A stretch of DNA of 64,000 bases from positions 54,517-118,516 of the forward strand of contig NZ_JAVDPZ010000011.1 in the NCBI RefSeq assembly GCF_031453995.1, given 5' to 3'. The DNA is from Nitrobacter vulgaris (GTDB lineage Bacteria > Pseudomonadota > Alphaproteobacteria > Rhizobiales > Xanthobacteraceae). The notes beneath the pieces are model-generated. The model was not told the origin of the DNA. It ran no database searches and worked only from the letters and a program-made list of their open reading frames with translations. A program made the translations under genes and the position numbers. Shown here piece after piece: positions 36,496 to 44,289 of this stretch. The stretch's first letter is position 1, and each line of letters opens with the position of its first letter.

Positions 36496-36924
36496 TCAGG
36501 CGGAGCGTCGTCTGCTGTCGGCGCGATCGGCGGTGCTGTCGCTCATACCCGCCAGCTTCTTTTCGTAGGCGATCAATTTCTTGACTTCCTTCAGCGCCTT
36601 GTAGAGGTCGCCGTTGAGGATGTCGTTGTTGATGCCCTCGATGATCGGCCACGCGCCCGGCATGGTGGTGATGATGTCGCGCAGCAGGCTGAAATACGTG
36701 CCGTGATTGATCTGTGGCTCCGGCGACAGGTACATCAGTTGCACCGCGAGGTAGATCAGCTTGGCGGGTGTGTCCGCTGTTTCAGGCGTCAAAATGTCCT
36801 TCTCGCGAAGGATCGGAATCTTATCGCCTTCGATCAAAAGCCGCGCGCGCTGGTCGGTGTTGGTGACAACGCAGGCGCCGATGATGATGCGTTCATGCGG
36901 CTTCAATTCGACTTTCAGCGCCAT
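36496..36924 (-). CDS. flbT: Flagellar biosynthesis repressor FlbT
   Basis: A 142-residue protein beginning MALKVELKPHERIIIGACVV and continuing RLLIEGDKIPILREKDILTP, the family signature. FlbT binds flagellin mRNA in Caulobacter and lowers its translation until the hook is done; FlaF (encoded at 41325) is its antagonist. Both flank the two flagellin genes, which is the classic alphaproteobacterial arrangement. It is divergent from the first flagellin gene across a 355-base region that holds CtrA-type elements. Confidence 0.92.
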   Translation of the reverse strand: MALKVELKPHERIIIGACVVTNTDQRARLLIEGDKIPILREKDILTPETADTPAKLIYLAVQLMYLSPEPQINHGTYFSLLRDIITTMPGAWPIIEGINNDILNGDLYKALKEVKKLIAYEKKLAGMSDSTADRADSRRRSA

Positions 36925-37048
36925 GACGGTTTCCTGTCATTGAATGAAGCGTGCCGGAACGCACGGCACTGCCATTCGCTGCGAAATGCGGCGGACGGCC
37001 GCGTCGGCGCGAGCATCGCGGACAGTCTGGCCGTGATCCTTCCCGATT

Positions 37049-37067
37049 ATGGTTAACGCCGGGTAAA
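37049..37067. promoter_or_regulatory. Degenerate CtrA-type element between flbT and the first flagellin gene
   Basis: ATGGTTAA (reverse of TTAACCAT) followed by seven bases and TAAA, one mismatch from TTAA-N7-TTAA. It is 125 bases upstream of flbT and 213 bases upstream of the first flagellin gene. No other promoter consensus in the 355-base gap is convincing. Confidence 0.4.
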
Positions 37068-37279
37068 CGGCGGTGGCGGCCACCGGAAATGAAATGTCCT
37101 TGAATCCCGTCCATACCGGCGCAAATCAAGCCATGTGCTCGCTTCGGCCGCCGGCCGAACAGCCGCGCGAGTCTGCGATTGGCTTCATGCTTTCTTAGAG
37201 TCTTCACACCAGTGTGGCGCCTCGCCGAGGATCTTCGGCGTATGGGCGTATGTGTATTCACACCAGAAAGGTATGAAAG

Positions 37280-38890
37280 ATGTCCGATATCGTTCTCTCC
37301 GCATCGGTTCGCCAGAATCTGCTTTCCCTCCAGTCAACCGCTGATCTGCTCTCCACCACGCAGAACCGTCTTGCCACCGGCAACAAGGTCAACTCGGCGC
37401 TCGACAACCCTACCAACTTCTTCACCGCGCAGGGCCTCAACAACCGCGCCAGCGACATCAACAACCTGCTCGACTCGATCGGCAACGGCGTGCAAGTGCT
37501 GCAGGCTGCCAACACCGGCATCACCTCGCTGCAGAAGCTGGTCGATACCGCCAAGTCGATCGCCAACCAGGCGCTCCAGGCGACCACGGGATATTCGACC
37601 AAGTCGCAGGCGACCACCGCCGCCATCACTGGCGCGACGGCGGACAACCTGCTCGGACCGGGCGGCGCTCCGACTGACCGGACCGTGACCGGCTCGGCGG
37701 TTAACAACGACGACACCGGTGGCGCAGCGGCGATCACGACTGCGACCAAGCTGGCTGGTACGGCGGGTGCGGGTTCGGACAACCTTGCGTCCAATATCAG
37801 CGCATCCGACACCATCGTTGTGAACGGCAAGACGATTTCGTTCAACAGCGGTTCCGGCACTAGCGGTTCGGCGACGGCTGGCACGCTCTCGATTGACGTG
37901 ACCACCGGTGACGTGGGCGATGTCCTCGATGCCATTGATGCGATCACGGGCAATACTGCTGGCACGTCCACGATTGCGGCCGGTGCGATTTCGATCCACA
38001 CCGGTACGGCCCAGGATCTGGTGATCAGCGGATCTGCTCTCACCAAGCTTGGTCTTACCGCCAACACCTACGCCCGCACGGCCGGAACTCCGGCTGCGCT
38101 CGATGGCAAGACGTTGACGATCGCCGCGACCGACGGTGGCACCGCGACCAGCATCACGTTCGGTACGGGCGGCGTGACGACCCTCGATCAGTTGAACACG
38201 GCGCTGGCCGCGAACAACCTGTCGGCCTCGATCAGCACGGCCGGCGCGCTGACCTTCACCACCACCAACGATCATGCCCATGCCACGATCGGTGCGTTCG
38301 GTGGTACGGCGGTTGCTGCTGGTGCAGGCCTGTTCGGAGCTTCCGTGACGGTGAGTGCGCCGGTGGAAGACGCCAACGCGCAGAACAACCGCGCCACGCT
38401 GATCAGCCAGTACAACGCGGTGATCGACCAGATCAAGACCACCGCGCAGGATTCGTCCTTCAACGGCGTCAACCTGTTGAATGGCGATCAGCTCAAGCTG
38501 GTGTTCAACGAAACCGGCAAGTCCACCCTGACCATTCAGGGCGTGACCTTTGATCCGGCTGGCCTCGGCCTCGCGTCGCTGGTCAAGGGCACCGACTTCC
38601 TCGACAACGCCTCGACCAACAAGGTTCTGGACTCGCTCAACAACGCGTCCGGCACGCTGCGCTCGCAGGCTTCGACCTTCGGTTCGAACCTGTCGATCGT
38701 GCAGATCCGTCAGGACTTCTCGAAGAACCTGATCAACGTGTTGCAGACCGGCTCGTCCAACTTGACGCTGGCTGACACCAACGAGGAAGCGGCGAACAGC
38801 CAGGCGCTGGCCACCCGCCAGTCGATCGCGGTGTCGGCGCTCGCGCTGGCCAACCAGTCGCAGCAGAGCGTGCTGCAGCTGCTCCGCTAA
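37280..38890 (+). CDS. fliC: Flagellin (first copy)
   Basis: A 536-residue flagellin. The conserved D0/D1 ends are present: MSDIVLSASVRQNLLSLQST at the N-terminus and the C-terminal SNLTLADTNEEAANSQALAT to SQQSVLQLLR. The middle third is the surface domain, Thr/Ala/Gly-rich, with beta strands such as DTIVVNGKTISFNSGSG. Export needs the N-terminal end, and the protein makes the filament. Its last 80 residues or so are identical to those of the second flagellin. An AAAGG ribosome site precedes the ATG, and a strong terminator follows at 38915. It is governed by FlbT/FlaF according to the neighbourhood. Confidence 0.95.
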   Translation: MSDIVLSASVRQNLLSLQSTADLLSTTQNRLATGNKVNSALDNPTNFFTAQGLNNRASDINNLLDSIGNGVQVLQAANTGITSLQKLVDTAKSIANQALQATTGYSTKSQATTAAITGATADNLLGPGGAPTDRTVTGSAVNNDDTGGAAAITTATKLAGTAGAGSDNLASNISASDTIVVNGKTISFNSGSGTSGSATAGTLSIDVTTGDVGDVLDAIDAITGNTAGTSTIAAGAISIHTGTAQDLVISGSALTKLGLTANTYARTAGTPAALDGKTLTIAATDGGTATSITFGTGGVTTLDQLNTALAANNLSASISTAGALTFTTTNDHAHATIGAFGGTAVAAGAGLFGASVTVSAPVEDANAQNNRATLISQYNAVIDQIKTTAQDSSFNGVNLLNGDQLKLVFNETGKSTLTIQGVTFDPAGLGLASLVKGTDFLDNASTNKVLDSLNNASGTLRSQASTFGSNLSIVQIRQDFSKNLINVLQTGSSNLTLADTNEEAANSQALATRQSIAVSALALANQSQQSVLQLLR

Positions 38891-38914
38891 TCGCAAACGC
38901 ATCTCAGACGACGG

Positions 38915-38945
38915 AAACGGCGGGGAAAACCCCGCCGTTTTTTGT
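38915..38945 (+). terminator. Rho-independent terminator after the first flagellin gene
   Basis: AAACGGCGGGG and CCCCGCCGTTT form an 11-bp stem around a short AAAA loop, followed by a run of T. It starts 25 bases after the flagellin stop. It is the best terminator in the window. Confidence 0.92.
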
Positions 38946-38948
38946 TGT

Positions 38949-39009
38949 AGCGTTTCGAGCGAAGTGGACACGAGGTTCGCGTGAAGAAAACGCGCCAAAC
39001 AAAAAAGCT
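38949..39009. repeat. Intergenic repeat family B, copy 3 (38949)
   Basis: AGCGTTTCGAGCGAAGTGG, then GAGGTTCGCGTGAAGAAAAC and an A-rich end with AAAAAAGCT. It immediately follows the flagellin terminator. The rest of the flagellin-flagellin gap (about 270 bases) contains the CtrA-type box and no gene. Confidence 0.85.
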
Positions 39010-39289
39010 AAGGGTCGGGTTTGATTTCATCAAAGCGGAATAGCTTTAGCCGGCGGTCCAATTCTTCTGAAGGCGGATTGTCAGTGCTTGTTCATGAGGT
39101 CTTGAAAGAACGGCGAAAATTGCTCGTGGGGCGATGCTTCCGAGCTATTGAATTTCGTAGTTAATATAGTGGGGCAAAACCCTAATCCGCCTTGCATTCT
39201 GCCGCTTGAGTTCAGAAAGCACGTGACACGCCACGAACGTCACGACTACTTCTGGTGGCCGCGACGATCGAGCGGGGATTAATCCGGGG

Positions 39290-39304
39290 TTAACCATAAA
39301 TTAA
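39290..39304 (+). promoter_or_regulatory. CtrA-type box (TTAA-N7-TTAA) upstream of the second flagellin gene
   Basis: TTAACCATAAATTAA is a perfect TTAA-N7-TTAA with the preferred CCAT after the first half. It is 79 bases upstream of the second flagellin start. The first flagellin gene has only a degenerate element, so the two copies may be timed differently. Confidence 0.7.
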
Positions 39305-39382
39305 AACGTCTTGTTCACCTTTCCGACCAGCGACCGGCTCTTGGGGCGAGTTGGCGTCCGCGCAGGTTAGGGAAGGCCAGTC

Positions 39383-40999
39383 ATGTCCGACATCGTTCTC
39401 TCGGCATCCGTTCGCCAGAATTTGCTCTCGCTGCAGTCTACTGCCGATTTGCTGGCGCAAACGCAGAACCGTCTTGCCACCGGCAAGAAGGTCAACACGG
39501 CCCTCGACAATCCGACCAATTATTTCACTGCAGCAGCGCTCGACAACCGCGCCAACGATATCAGCAATCTGCTTGACGGCATCGGCAACGGCATACAGGT
39601 GCTGCAGGCGGCCAATACCGGCCTGACCTCGCTGCAGAAGCTGGTGGACACGGCGAAGTCGGTTGCCAATCAGGTTCTGCAATCCCAGGTCGGCTATTCA
39701 CAGAAATCGTCGGTGGAAAGTCTTCCCGTAACGGGCGCGACCGCGCTCGATCTCAGAGGCACGACACCGTTCACAAATGTCGCCGCAACGCCCGGCACCG
39801 CCCTGAAGACCGGCACCGCCAACGCCGCCGCGACCGGCGCCACCCTTATCAGCGCGCTGACCGACGGCGCGGTTGCGACGCCGACCGGCCCCGCGGCCGG
39901 CGAGAGCTTTTCCGTCAACGGCAAGACCATCACGTTCGCGGCGTCGGGCGCGGCGACGACCGACCCTTCCGGAAACGTCACGATCGGCATCGACCAGACA
40001 CTCAGCGCGTTGACCGGCGTGATCGATGCGCTGAACGGCAACACCACGCCCGCCACGGCATCGACAGTCAACGGCAGCGGGCAGATCGCGCTCAATACCG
40101 GTATCGCTCATGACCTGGCGCTGACGGACTCCACGCCGGCCGGAATTCTCGCAAAGCTAGGCTTGAGCGCGGGAACGACGGCGCGCGGCGGGGGCGCGGG
40201 AAACCTCGACGGCAAGACGCTAACGATCGGGGCAACCGGCGGCGGCGTCGCGACCAACGTCACGTTCGGTGACGGCACCAACGGTACCGTCAGAACCCTT
40301 AACGACCTGAACGCGCAGCTTGCTTCAAACAATCTCCAGGCCACGATCAATTCGGCAGGCGTCATCACGATCTCGACCGCCAACGAGGCTGCCGCAGAGA
40401 CCATTGGCGCGATCGGCGGAACCGCGGCCGGCGCGGGATATGCCTTCAATGGCCTTGTCGCCGGCGCGCCCGTTCAAGATTCAGCGGTTCAGGCGGCTCG
40501 CGCCGGCCTCGTCAATCAATACAACAACATCATTCAGCAGATAAACACGACGGCGTCGGACTCGTCTTTCAACGGCATTAATCTGCTGAGCGGCGACACG
40601 CTGAAGCTCATCTTCAACGAGACCGCAAAGTCCACGCTCACGATCACCGGCACCAACATGAATGCAGCTGGCCTTGGACTGTCGGCCCTGACGGTGGGCA
40701 TCGACTTCCTGGACAACGGCTCGGCCAACAGCGTGATCGCCAGCCTCGACAGAGCGTCGACCACCCTGCGCACGCAGGCTTCGACGCTTGGTTCGAACCT
40801 GTCGATCGTGCAAATCCGTCAGGACTTCTCGAAGAACCTTATCAACGTGTTACAGACCGGCTCGTCGAACCTGACCCTCGCCGACACCAACGAGGAAGCG
40901 GCAAACAGCCAAGCGCTGGCCACCCGTCAGTCGATCGCGGTGTCCGCACTGGCGCTGGCCAACCAGTCACAACAGAGCGTCCTGCAATTGCTACGCTGA
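39383..40999 (+). CDS. fliC: Flagellin (second copy)
   Basis: A 538-residue flagellin paralogous to the preceding gene. The N-terminal MSDIVLSASVRQNLLSLQST block is the same and the last 80 residues are identical, while the surface domain differs (for example VNGKTITFAASGAATTDPSG). A GGAAGG ribosome site precedes the ATG and a CtrA-type box lies 79 bases upstream. It adds to the filament together with the first copy; which is the major subunit cannot be told. Codon-level differences at the identical C-terminus are mostly at third positions, consistent with selection or partial gene conversion. Confidence 0.95.
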   Translation: MSDIVLSASVRQNLLSLQSTADLLAQTQNRLATGKKVNTALDNPTNYFTAAALDNRANDISNLLDGIGNGIQVLQAANTGLTSLQKLVDTAKSVANQVLQSQVGYSQKSSVESLPVTGATALDLRGTTPFTNVAATPGTALKTGTANAAATGATLISALTDGAVATPTGPAAGESFSVNGKTITFAASGAATTDPSGNVTIGIDQTLSALTGVIDALNGNTTPATASTVNGSGQIALNTGIAHDLALTDSTPAGILAKLGLSAGTTARGGGAGNLDGKTLTIGATGGGVATNVTFGDGTNGTVRTLNDLNAQLASNNLQATINSAGVITISTANEAAAETIGAIGGTAAGAGYAFNGLVAGAPVQDSAVQAARAGLVNQYNNIIQQINTTASDSSFNGINLLSGDTLKLIFNETAKSTLTITGTNMNAAGLGLSALTVGIDFLDNGSANSVIASLDRASTTLRTQASTLGSNLSIVQIRQDFSKNLINVLQTGSSNLTLADTNEEAANSQALATRQSIAVSALALANQSQQSVLQLLR

Positions 41000-41087
41000 T
41001 GACGTAAGCTCGGCGAATGTCACGAGGTTCGCTTGCCGTGAAGGCTGCGGCGAATGTGAAAATCGAAAAAACACCGCAACGAGGCCA

Positions 41088-41150
41088 AGCGTTTTCGAGC
41101 GAAGTGGATACCGGTTCGCGTGACGAAAACGCGTCAGAATAACAATCTAG
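41088..41150. repeat. Intergenic repeat family B, copy 4 (41088)
   Basis: AGCGTTTTCGAGCGAAGTGG, then ACCGGTTCGCGTGACGAAAA and CGCGTCAGAATAACAATCTAG. It is one of the best copies. The rest of the 325-base gap before flaF holds a CtrA-like GTAA-N7-TAAA (near 41253) and no gene. Confidence 0.85.
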
Positions 41151-41324
41151 AAACTTTGTTTCTAATTCCAGTCAGGAGCAAAGCGGCACCATTGCAGAAC
41201 CCGCTGCATTTGCCACTTTTTCGACGCATGTGAAAACACCGGGTAACCCATTTTAAAGGTGGTGCTGATAGACATTCGGCAACGCGAAGTTGCGTGCGCC
41301 CTTTCTTTTTCCCCCGAGGTTTAG

Positions 41325-41690
41325 ATGTCGAATGCTGCTCAAGCCTATGCCCGGACGGCTCAAACCTCGTCGTCTCCGCGTGAAATCGAGGCGCAGGCTT
41401 TACTGAAAGCGGCGCGGCAGCTTCGGGAGATCCAGGACAACTGGAAAGGGCCCGATAGTGACATGCAAAAGGCGCTGCTGTTCAACCGCCGTTTGTGGTC
41501 GATCTTCATGAGTGCGGCGGACAGCGAGAGTAACCCGCAGCCGCTGGAGGTTCGTCAGAACATCGCCAACATCGGCGTTTTCGTGATGAAGCAGACAGTC
41601 GACATGCAGATAAATCCAGACCCTGCGAAGCTGACAGCGCTGATCGACATCAACTGCAATCTCGCAGCCGGCTTGTCCGGGCGAGCGTAA
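41325..41690 (+). CDS. flaF: Flagellar biosynthesis regulator FlaF
   Basis: A 121-residue protein: SNAAQAYARTAQTSSSPREI, then ALLKAARQLREIQDNW and ALLFNRRLWSIFMSAADSES, the family blocks. FlaF is needed for flagellin production and antagonises FlbT. It follows the two flagellin genes; flbT precedes them. A GAGG ribosome site lies 8 bases before the ATG. No DNA-binding or membrane segment is seen, in line with its role at the flagellin mRNA or chaperone level. Confidence 0.92.
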   Translation: MSNAAQAYARTAQTSSSPREIEAQALLKAARQLREIQDNWKGPDSDMQKALLFNRRLWSIFMSAADSESNPQPLEVRQNIANIGVFVMKQTVDMQINPDPAKLTALIDINCNLAAGLSGRA

Positions 41691-41716
41691 TCCCCGTCAC
41701 AGACGGAGCCGGATCA

Positions 41717-42082
41717 TTGGCCGACGTCCTGAACATCCTGGCATCGAACTACACAACGGTCGGTCAGAACGTCAATCTGAACACCGGAAGGTATGTTAAC
41801 GTCGATCCCAAGGTTTTCGAAGGCACATGGAGCGGCAAGTACGCCAACCAGAAGCCGTTCTCCGTGACGATTTCCGGCGTCAATGGTTTCCGCGCCAAGG
41901 CCAAGTACCAGTACGGAAGCACGATCAAGTATCAGGAAGTTCTGATAAAGAACAATTCGTTCCGGGTCGGCGATTCAAAGTTCGTGCTGACAAAGGCTGG
42001 CACCGCGAAGGTCAGCACCGTCATGAGCAATCCGGCGACGGGTGCAAGCACGCTCGAGAACGCCTACGTCCATCAGAACTGA
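41717..42082 (+). CDS. Small protein of unknown function in the flagellin locus
   Basis: A 121-residue protein starting at a TTG that has GGAG 9 bases upstream. It is beta-rich (FEGTWSGKYANQKPFSVTIS, NGFRAKAKYQYGSTIKYQEV) with an N-terminal helix (ADVLNILASNYTTVGQNVNL). No signal peptide or membrane segment. I know no family for it. It is 27 bases downstream of flaF on the same strand and is probably co-transcribed, so a role in flagellin assembly or secretion is possible. A family A palindrome follows its stop by 15 bases. Confidence 0.62.
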   Translation: MADVLNILASNYTTVGQNVNLNTGRYVNVDPKVFEGTWSGKYANQKPFSVTISGVNGFRAKAKYQYGSTIKYQEVLIKNNSFRVGDSKFVLTKAGTAKVSTVMSNPATGASTLENAYVHQN

Positions 42083-42096
42083 GCATTATTTTGATT

Positions 42097-42145
42097 GAGC
42101 ATGATCTTATCCGAAAACCGGCTTCCACTTTTCGGGATCATGCTC
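42097..42145. repeat. Intergenic repeat family A, copy 2
   Basis: GAGCATGATC and GATCATGCTC outer arms around CCGAAAACCGG and CCACTTTTCGG-type inner arms. The last base of this palindrome is the first base of the stop codon of the convergent gene at 42145. It probably serves both genes as a bidirectional terminator-like hairpin. Confidence 0.88.
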
Positions 42146-42510
42146 TAGGCGCGGCGGTCGGTGGCGGCCGAGGGTTCGCGCTCAGTGTTCATCAAATCCA
42201 GCGTGCGGAAATATGCGCGTCGCCGCAGCATCGCCTCTTCGGGAAACTGCTTCACGACGACGCTCGTCCGGCGATCGACGACCTGGTAGACGACCGAGGC
42301 GGCGTCACGATCGACCACCACCTGCCGTGACAGCGTATCACCGGAGGTCCGCAGATCGTTGCGGGTGCGCGCGCTGACGTCCGTCGCCGTGACGCTTTTG
42401 CTCGGCGGAAGTTGAGTCGCCACCGCATCGTCCGCGGCCGGGCTTGCCGGCTGAACGACTGGTGCCGCCACCGGCGCGCCAACCGGCTTGATACTGAAAT
42501 CCGTACCCAT
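42145..42510 (-). CDS. FlaG-like small protein
   Basis: A 121-residue protein. The C-terminal half SRQVVVDRDAASVVYQVVDR followed by SVVVKQFPEEAMLRRRAYF has the beta-beta-Gln-Ile/Phe-Pro-x-Glu layout of the FlaG family. The N-terminal half is Pro/Ala/Val-rich and disordered. FlaG proteins affect filament length in other bacteria by an unknown way. It is convergent with the small flagellar-locus gene and downstream of nothing on its own strand. The assignment is by pattern only. Confidence 0.6.
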   Translation of the reverse strand: MGTDFSIKPVGAPVAAPVVQPASPAADDAVATQLPPSKSVTATDVSARTRNDLRTSGDTLSRQVVVDRDAASVVYQVVDRRTSVVVKQFPEEAMLRRRAYFRTLDLMNTEREPSAATDRRA

Positions 42511-42824
42511 GGTCGCCTCCAGGCTCCCGTCGAGTCAAATCCCACCCCCCTTTAGAACGCAAGCCTAGCGCCTGTCTCTCAACGCCGCGTTAGAAAACGT
42601 GTTCAATGAGGTGATGCCGTGAGTGCAGAAATTTAAATCAAACTGGATGGAATATGCGAGGGCAGGTCTCCTCAGCGAGGATTCTCGCTCTTCGAGCGGG
42701 AGTTGGTTTCGGTTACAGTGCCGGAGCCGATGCCGTTCGGGCCCGAGTTCGTCCTGCGTAAACCTGAATGGAACGGCGAACGCGATCGGGCCGCCGCCGA
42801 TGTCGGGAGGCGTTGGCGGGCGAG

Positions 42825-43372
42825 CTACCAGCGATAGGTCGCGGTTCCAAGAATAGTACGTGCCCGACCAAGATTGCACTGTGCCATCGAGAAGCAGGCT
42901 GCGACGTAGTATTTGTCGAACAGGTTGCTGGCGTTGACGGAGAAGCGCCAGCTGTCACGAACGAGGCCAGTCAGACGATATAAAAGCGTTTTATCTTCAT
43001 TGGCTGGGCCACTGAAATCAAATGCCCCCTGTTTGTAATCGAACGATCCGCCTTGAAGCTGCACTTCGCGAATGGTCTGCTCGGTCGGACGCTTCGTCAC
43101 CAGGTTCACGATACCGGCCGGCTGCCCTTGCCCATAGAGCACCGACGAGGGGCCACGCATCACCTCGATACGCTCAACGCCGTATGTCTCGGTCTGAAGC
43201 CCCGTAGTCTGCAAACCTCGTTGCTCTGAAAGCCGCGCATAAAATACCTTGCAACAGACTGGTAACCGTTGGCTTCCGCAAATACGCCTGGCGAGTAACT
43301 CAAGGCATCATTGACGCTGTTCGGTTTCCGCGTCTGGGTAATTTCCTTGCAATATCGTCTGACTGGATTGGT
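42825..43372 (-). pseudogene. Remnant of a TonB-dependent siderophore receptor with frameshift and central deletion
   Basis: On the minus strand, KPNSVNDALSYSPGVFAEAN (from about 43340) and SVARYFMRGFQSN are plug-domain motifs of FoxA/FhuE-type receptors. The frame then shifts near 43220 and continues as TTGLQTETYGVERIEVMRGP, SSVLYGQGQPAGIVNLVTKR, still plug. At about 42950 the sequence jumps straight from the first barrel strand (DKTLLYRLTGLVRDS) to the last ones (FSVNASNLFDKYYVAACFSM, TATYRW), so some 450 residues of barrel are missing. A second frameshift near 43350 is likely. It cannot give a working receptor. The flanks hold no IS element. It lies inside the flagellar cluster, so it is either an old insertion or a leftover of a rearrangement. 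Confidence 0.85.
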
Positions 43373-43411
43373 TCTAAGCTCGCCGGATCATGGTCGCTGC
43401 CGGTTCGCGCG

Positions 43412-43903
43412 TTAAAGCGAACGGCTGACTGCGAGGGGGCTCATGTGCTGACGCGAGGGTGCGCTGCGCTGTCCGCTTGCCGTATAAGTCTGCGGCGTGG
43501 CGCGGCGCTGCGCTTCGGCACTGACGCCGCGAACGATTCCTTCCGAAACCGCGTGCGCGGTAGCGAGCACCGTGAGATTCACCTGGAGCATGGCGCGGAA
43601 TGTGTCGTGGTGGCGTTGCAGCGCCGTGAGCAGGTCAGGCGTCGACTGAGTCATGTAGACTTGGCTGGTCTTGAATTGCCTGATGGCATCGACGTAGCGG
43701 CGCGATAGTTCTGTCTTCCGGCTCTCGAGCGCCATGCCTTCGCGAATCTTGCCGGCGCGCACCAGCTCGGTCTCGCGCTCGATGACGGCAAGCAGCGCGT
43801 TCATGATGTCGAGCATGTCGTCGGCGAGCTTGCGTGCGTCCGCTGGCGTCGATACGGGAGGCGGGAGAAGGGACGCCTGCGGATCCCGGGACTTCGGTGT
43901 CAT
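43412..43903 (-). CDS. FlgN-like flagellar chaperone/assembly protein
   Basis: A 163-residue helical protein from the ATG at 43903, with AAAGGAG 6 bases upstream. ARKLADDMLDIMNALLAVIE and ETELVRAGKIREGMALESRK are the pattern of FlgN-type export chaperones (long first helix, polar break, second helix). Its start overlaps the stop of the flgJ-type gene in an ATGA, so they are coupled. FlgN escorts FlgK and FlgL to the export gate. The C-terminal 40 residues are low-complexity. The FlgN link is by pattern and place, so the name is tentative. Confidence 0.66.
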   Translation of the reverse strand: MTPKSRDPQASLLPPPVSTPADARKLADDMLDIMNALLAVIERETELVRAGKIREGMALESRKTELSRRYVDAIRQFKTSQVYMTQSTPDLLTALQRHHDTFRAMLQVNLTVLATAHAVSEGIVRGVSAEAQRRATPQTYTASGQRSAPSRQHMSPLAVSRSL

Positions 43904-44289
43904 GCGCTCTCCTTTGAACTTGGCTTGGTCTGGCTCGCCTGTTGCATGATCAGGGCGCGGAACACCGTGTCGGAGATGCCGACGCCGCCGGCCTTGGCGA
44001 ACGATCTGGAATACTGCTCTGTGAGCATCGAGCGCCACACTCCGGTGCCTGGCGTATCGCCGAACGGGCCTTCGCCCTTCAGCCCGGACGTCATTTGCGA
44101 AAACATGGAATTGAGGAACATCGCCTCGAAATCCTCCGAGGTTGTTTTGGCTTTCTCTATTGACCGCGGAGGGACGTGTTCCAGCGCTCGCGCGAGCTGC
44201 GGATCGGGACGGCCGTTCAGCATCGGCTTCATGCGAGGGGTGCTGCGATAAGCGGTGGTTATCAGGTCATTGACAGTGTGAGCTTCCAT
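43900..44289 (-). CDS. flgJ: Rod-binding protein, FlgJ N-terminal type
   Basis: A 129-residue protein starting at ATG 44289; the GTG at 44292 is equally possible. SEDFEAMFLNSMFSQMTSGL and GVWRSMLTEQYSRSFAKAGG match the rod-binding domain of FlgJ. The muramidase half of enterobacterial FlgJ is missing, as usual in alphaproteobacteria, where the gene is also called cheL. It caps the growing rod. The start overlaps the flgI stop (TGATG) and its stop overlaps the next start (ATGA), so flgI-flgJ-flgN-like form a tight unit. Confidence 0.87.
   Translation of the reverse strand: MEAHTVNDLITTAYRSTPRMKPMLNGRPDPQLARALEHVPPRSIEKAKTTSEDFEAMFLNSMFSQMTSGLKGEGPFGDTPGTGVWRSMLTEQYSRSFAKAGGVGISDTVFRALIMQQASQTKPSSKESA

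Noticed and set aside
37334..38998. 554-codon minus-strand frame over the first flagellin gene
   Set aside because: Antisense to a complete flagellin; Arg/Gly/Val-rich without any motif, and it runs through the terminator and a repeat.
43412..44038. Longer start (44038) for the FlgN-like gene
   Set aside because: It would overlap flgJ by 139 bases; the ATG at 43903 has a strong AAAGGAG and gives the normal 4-base overlap.
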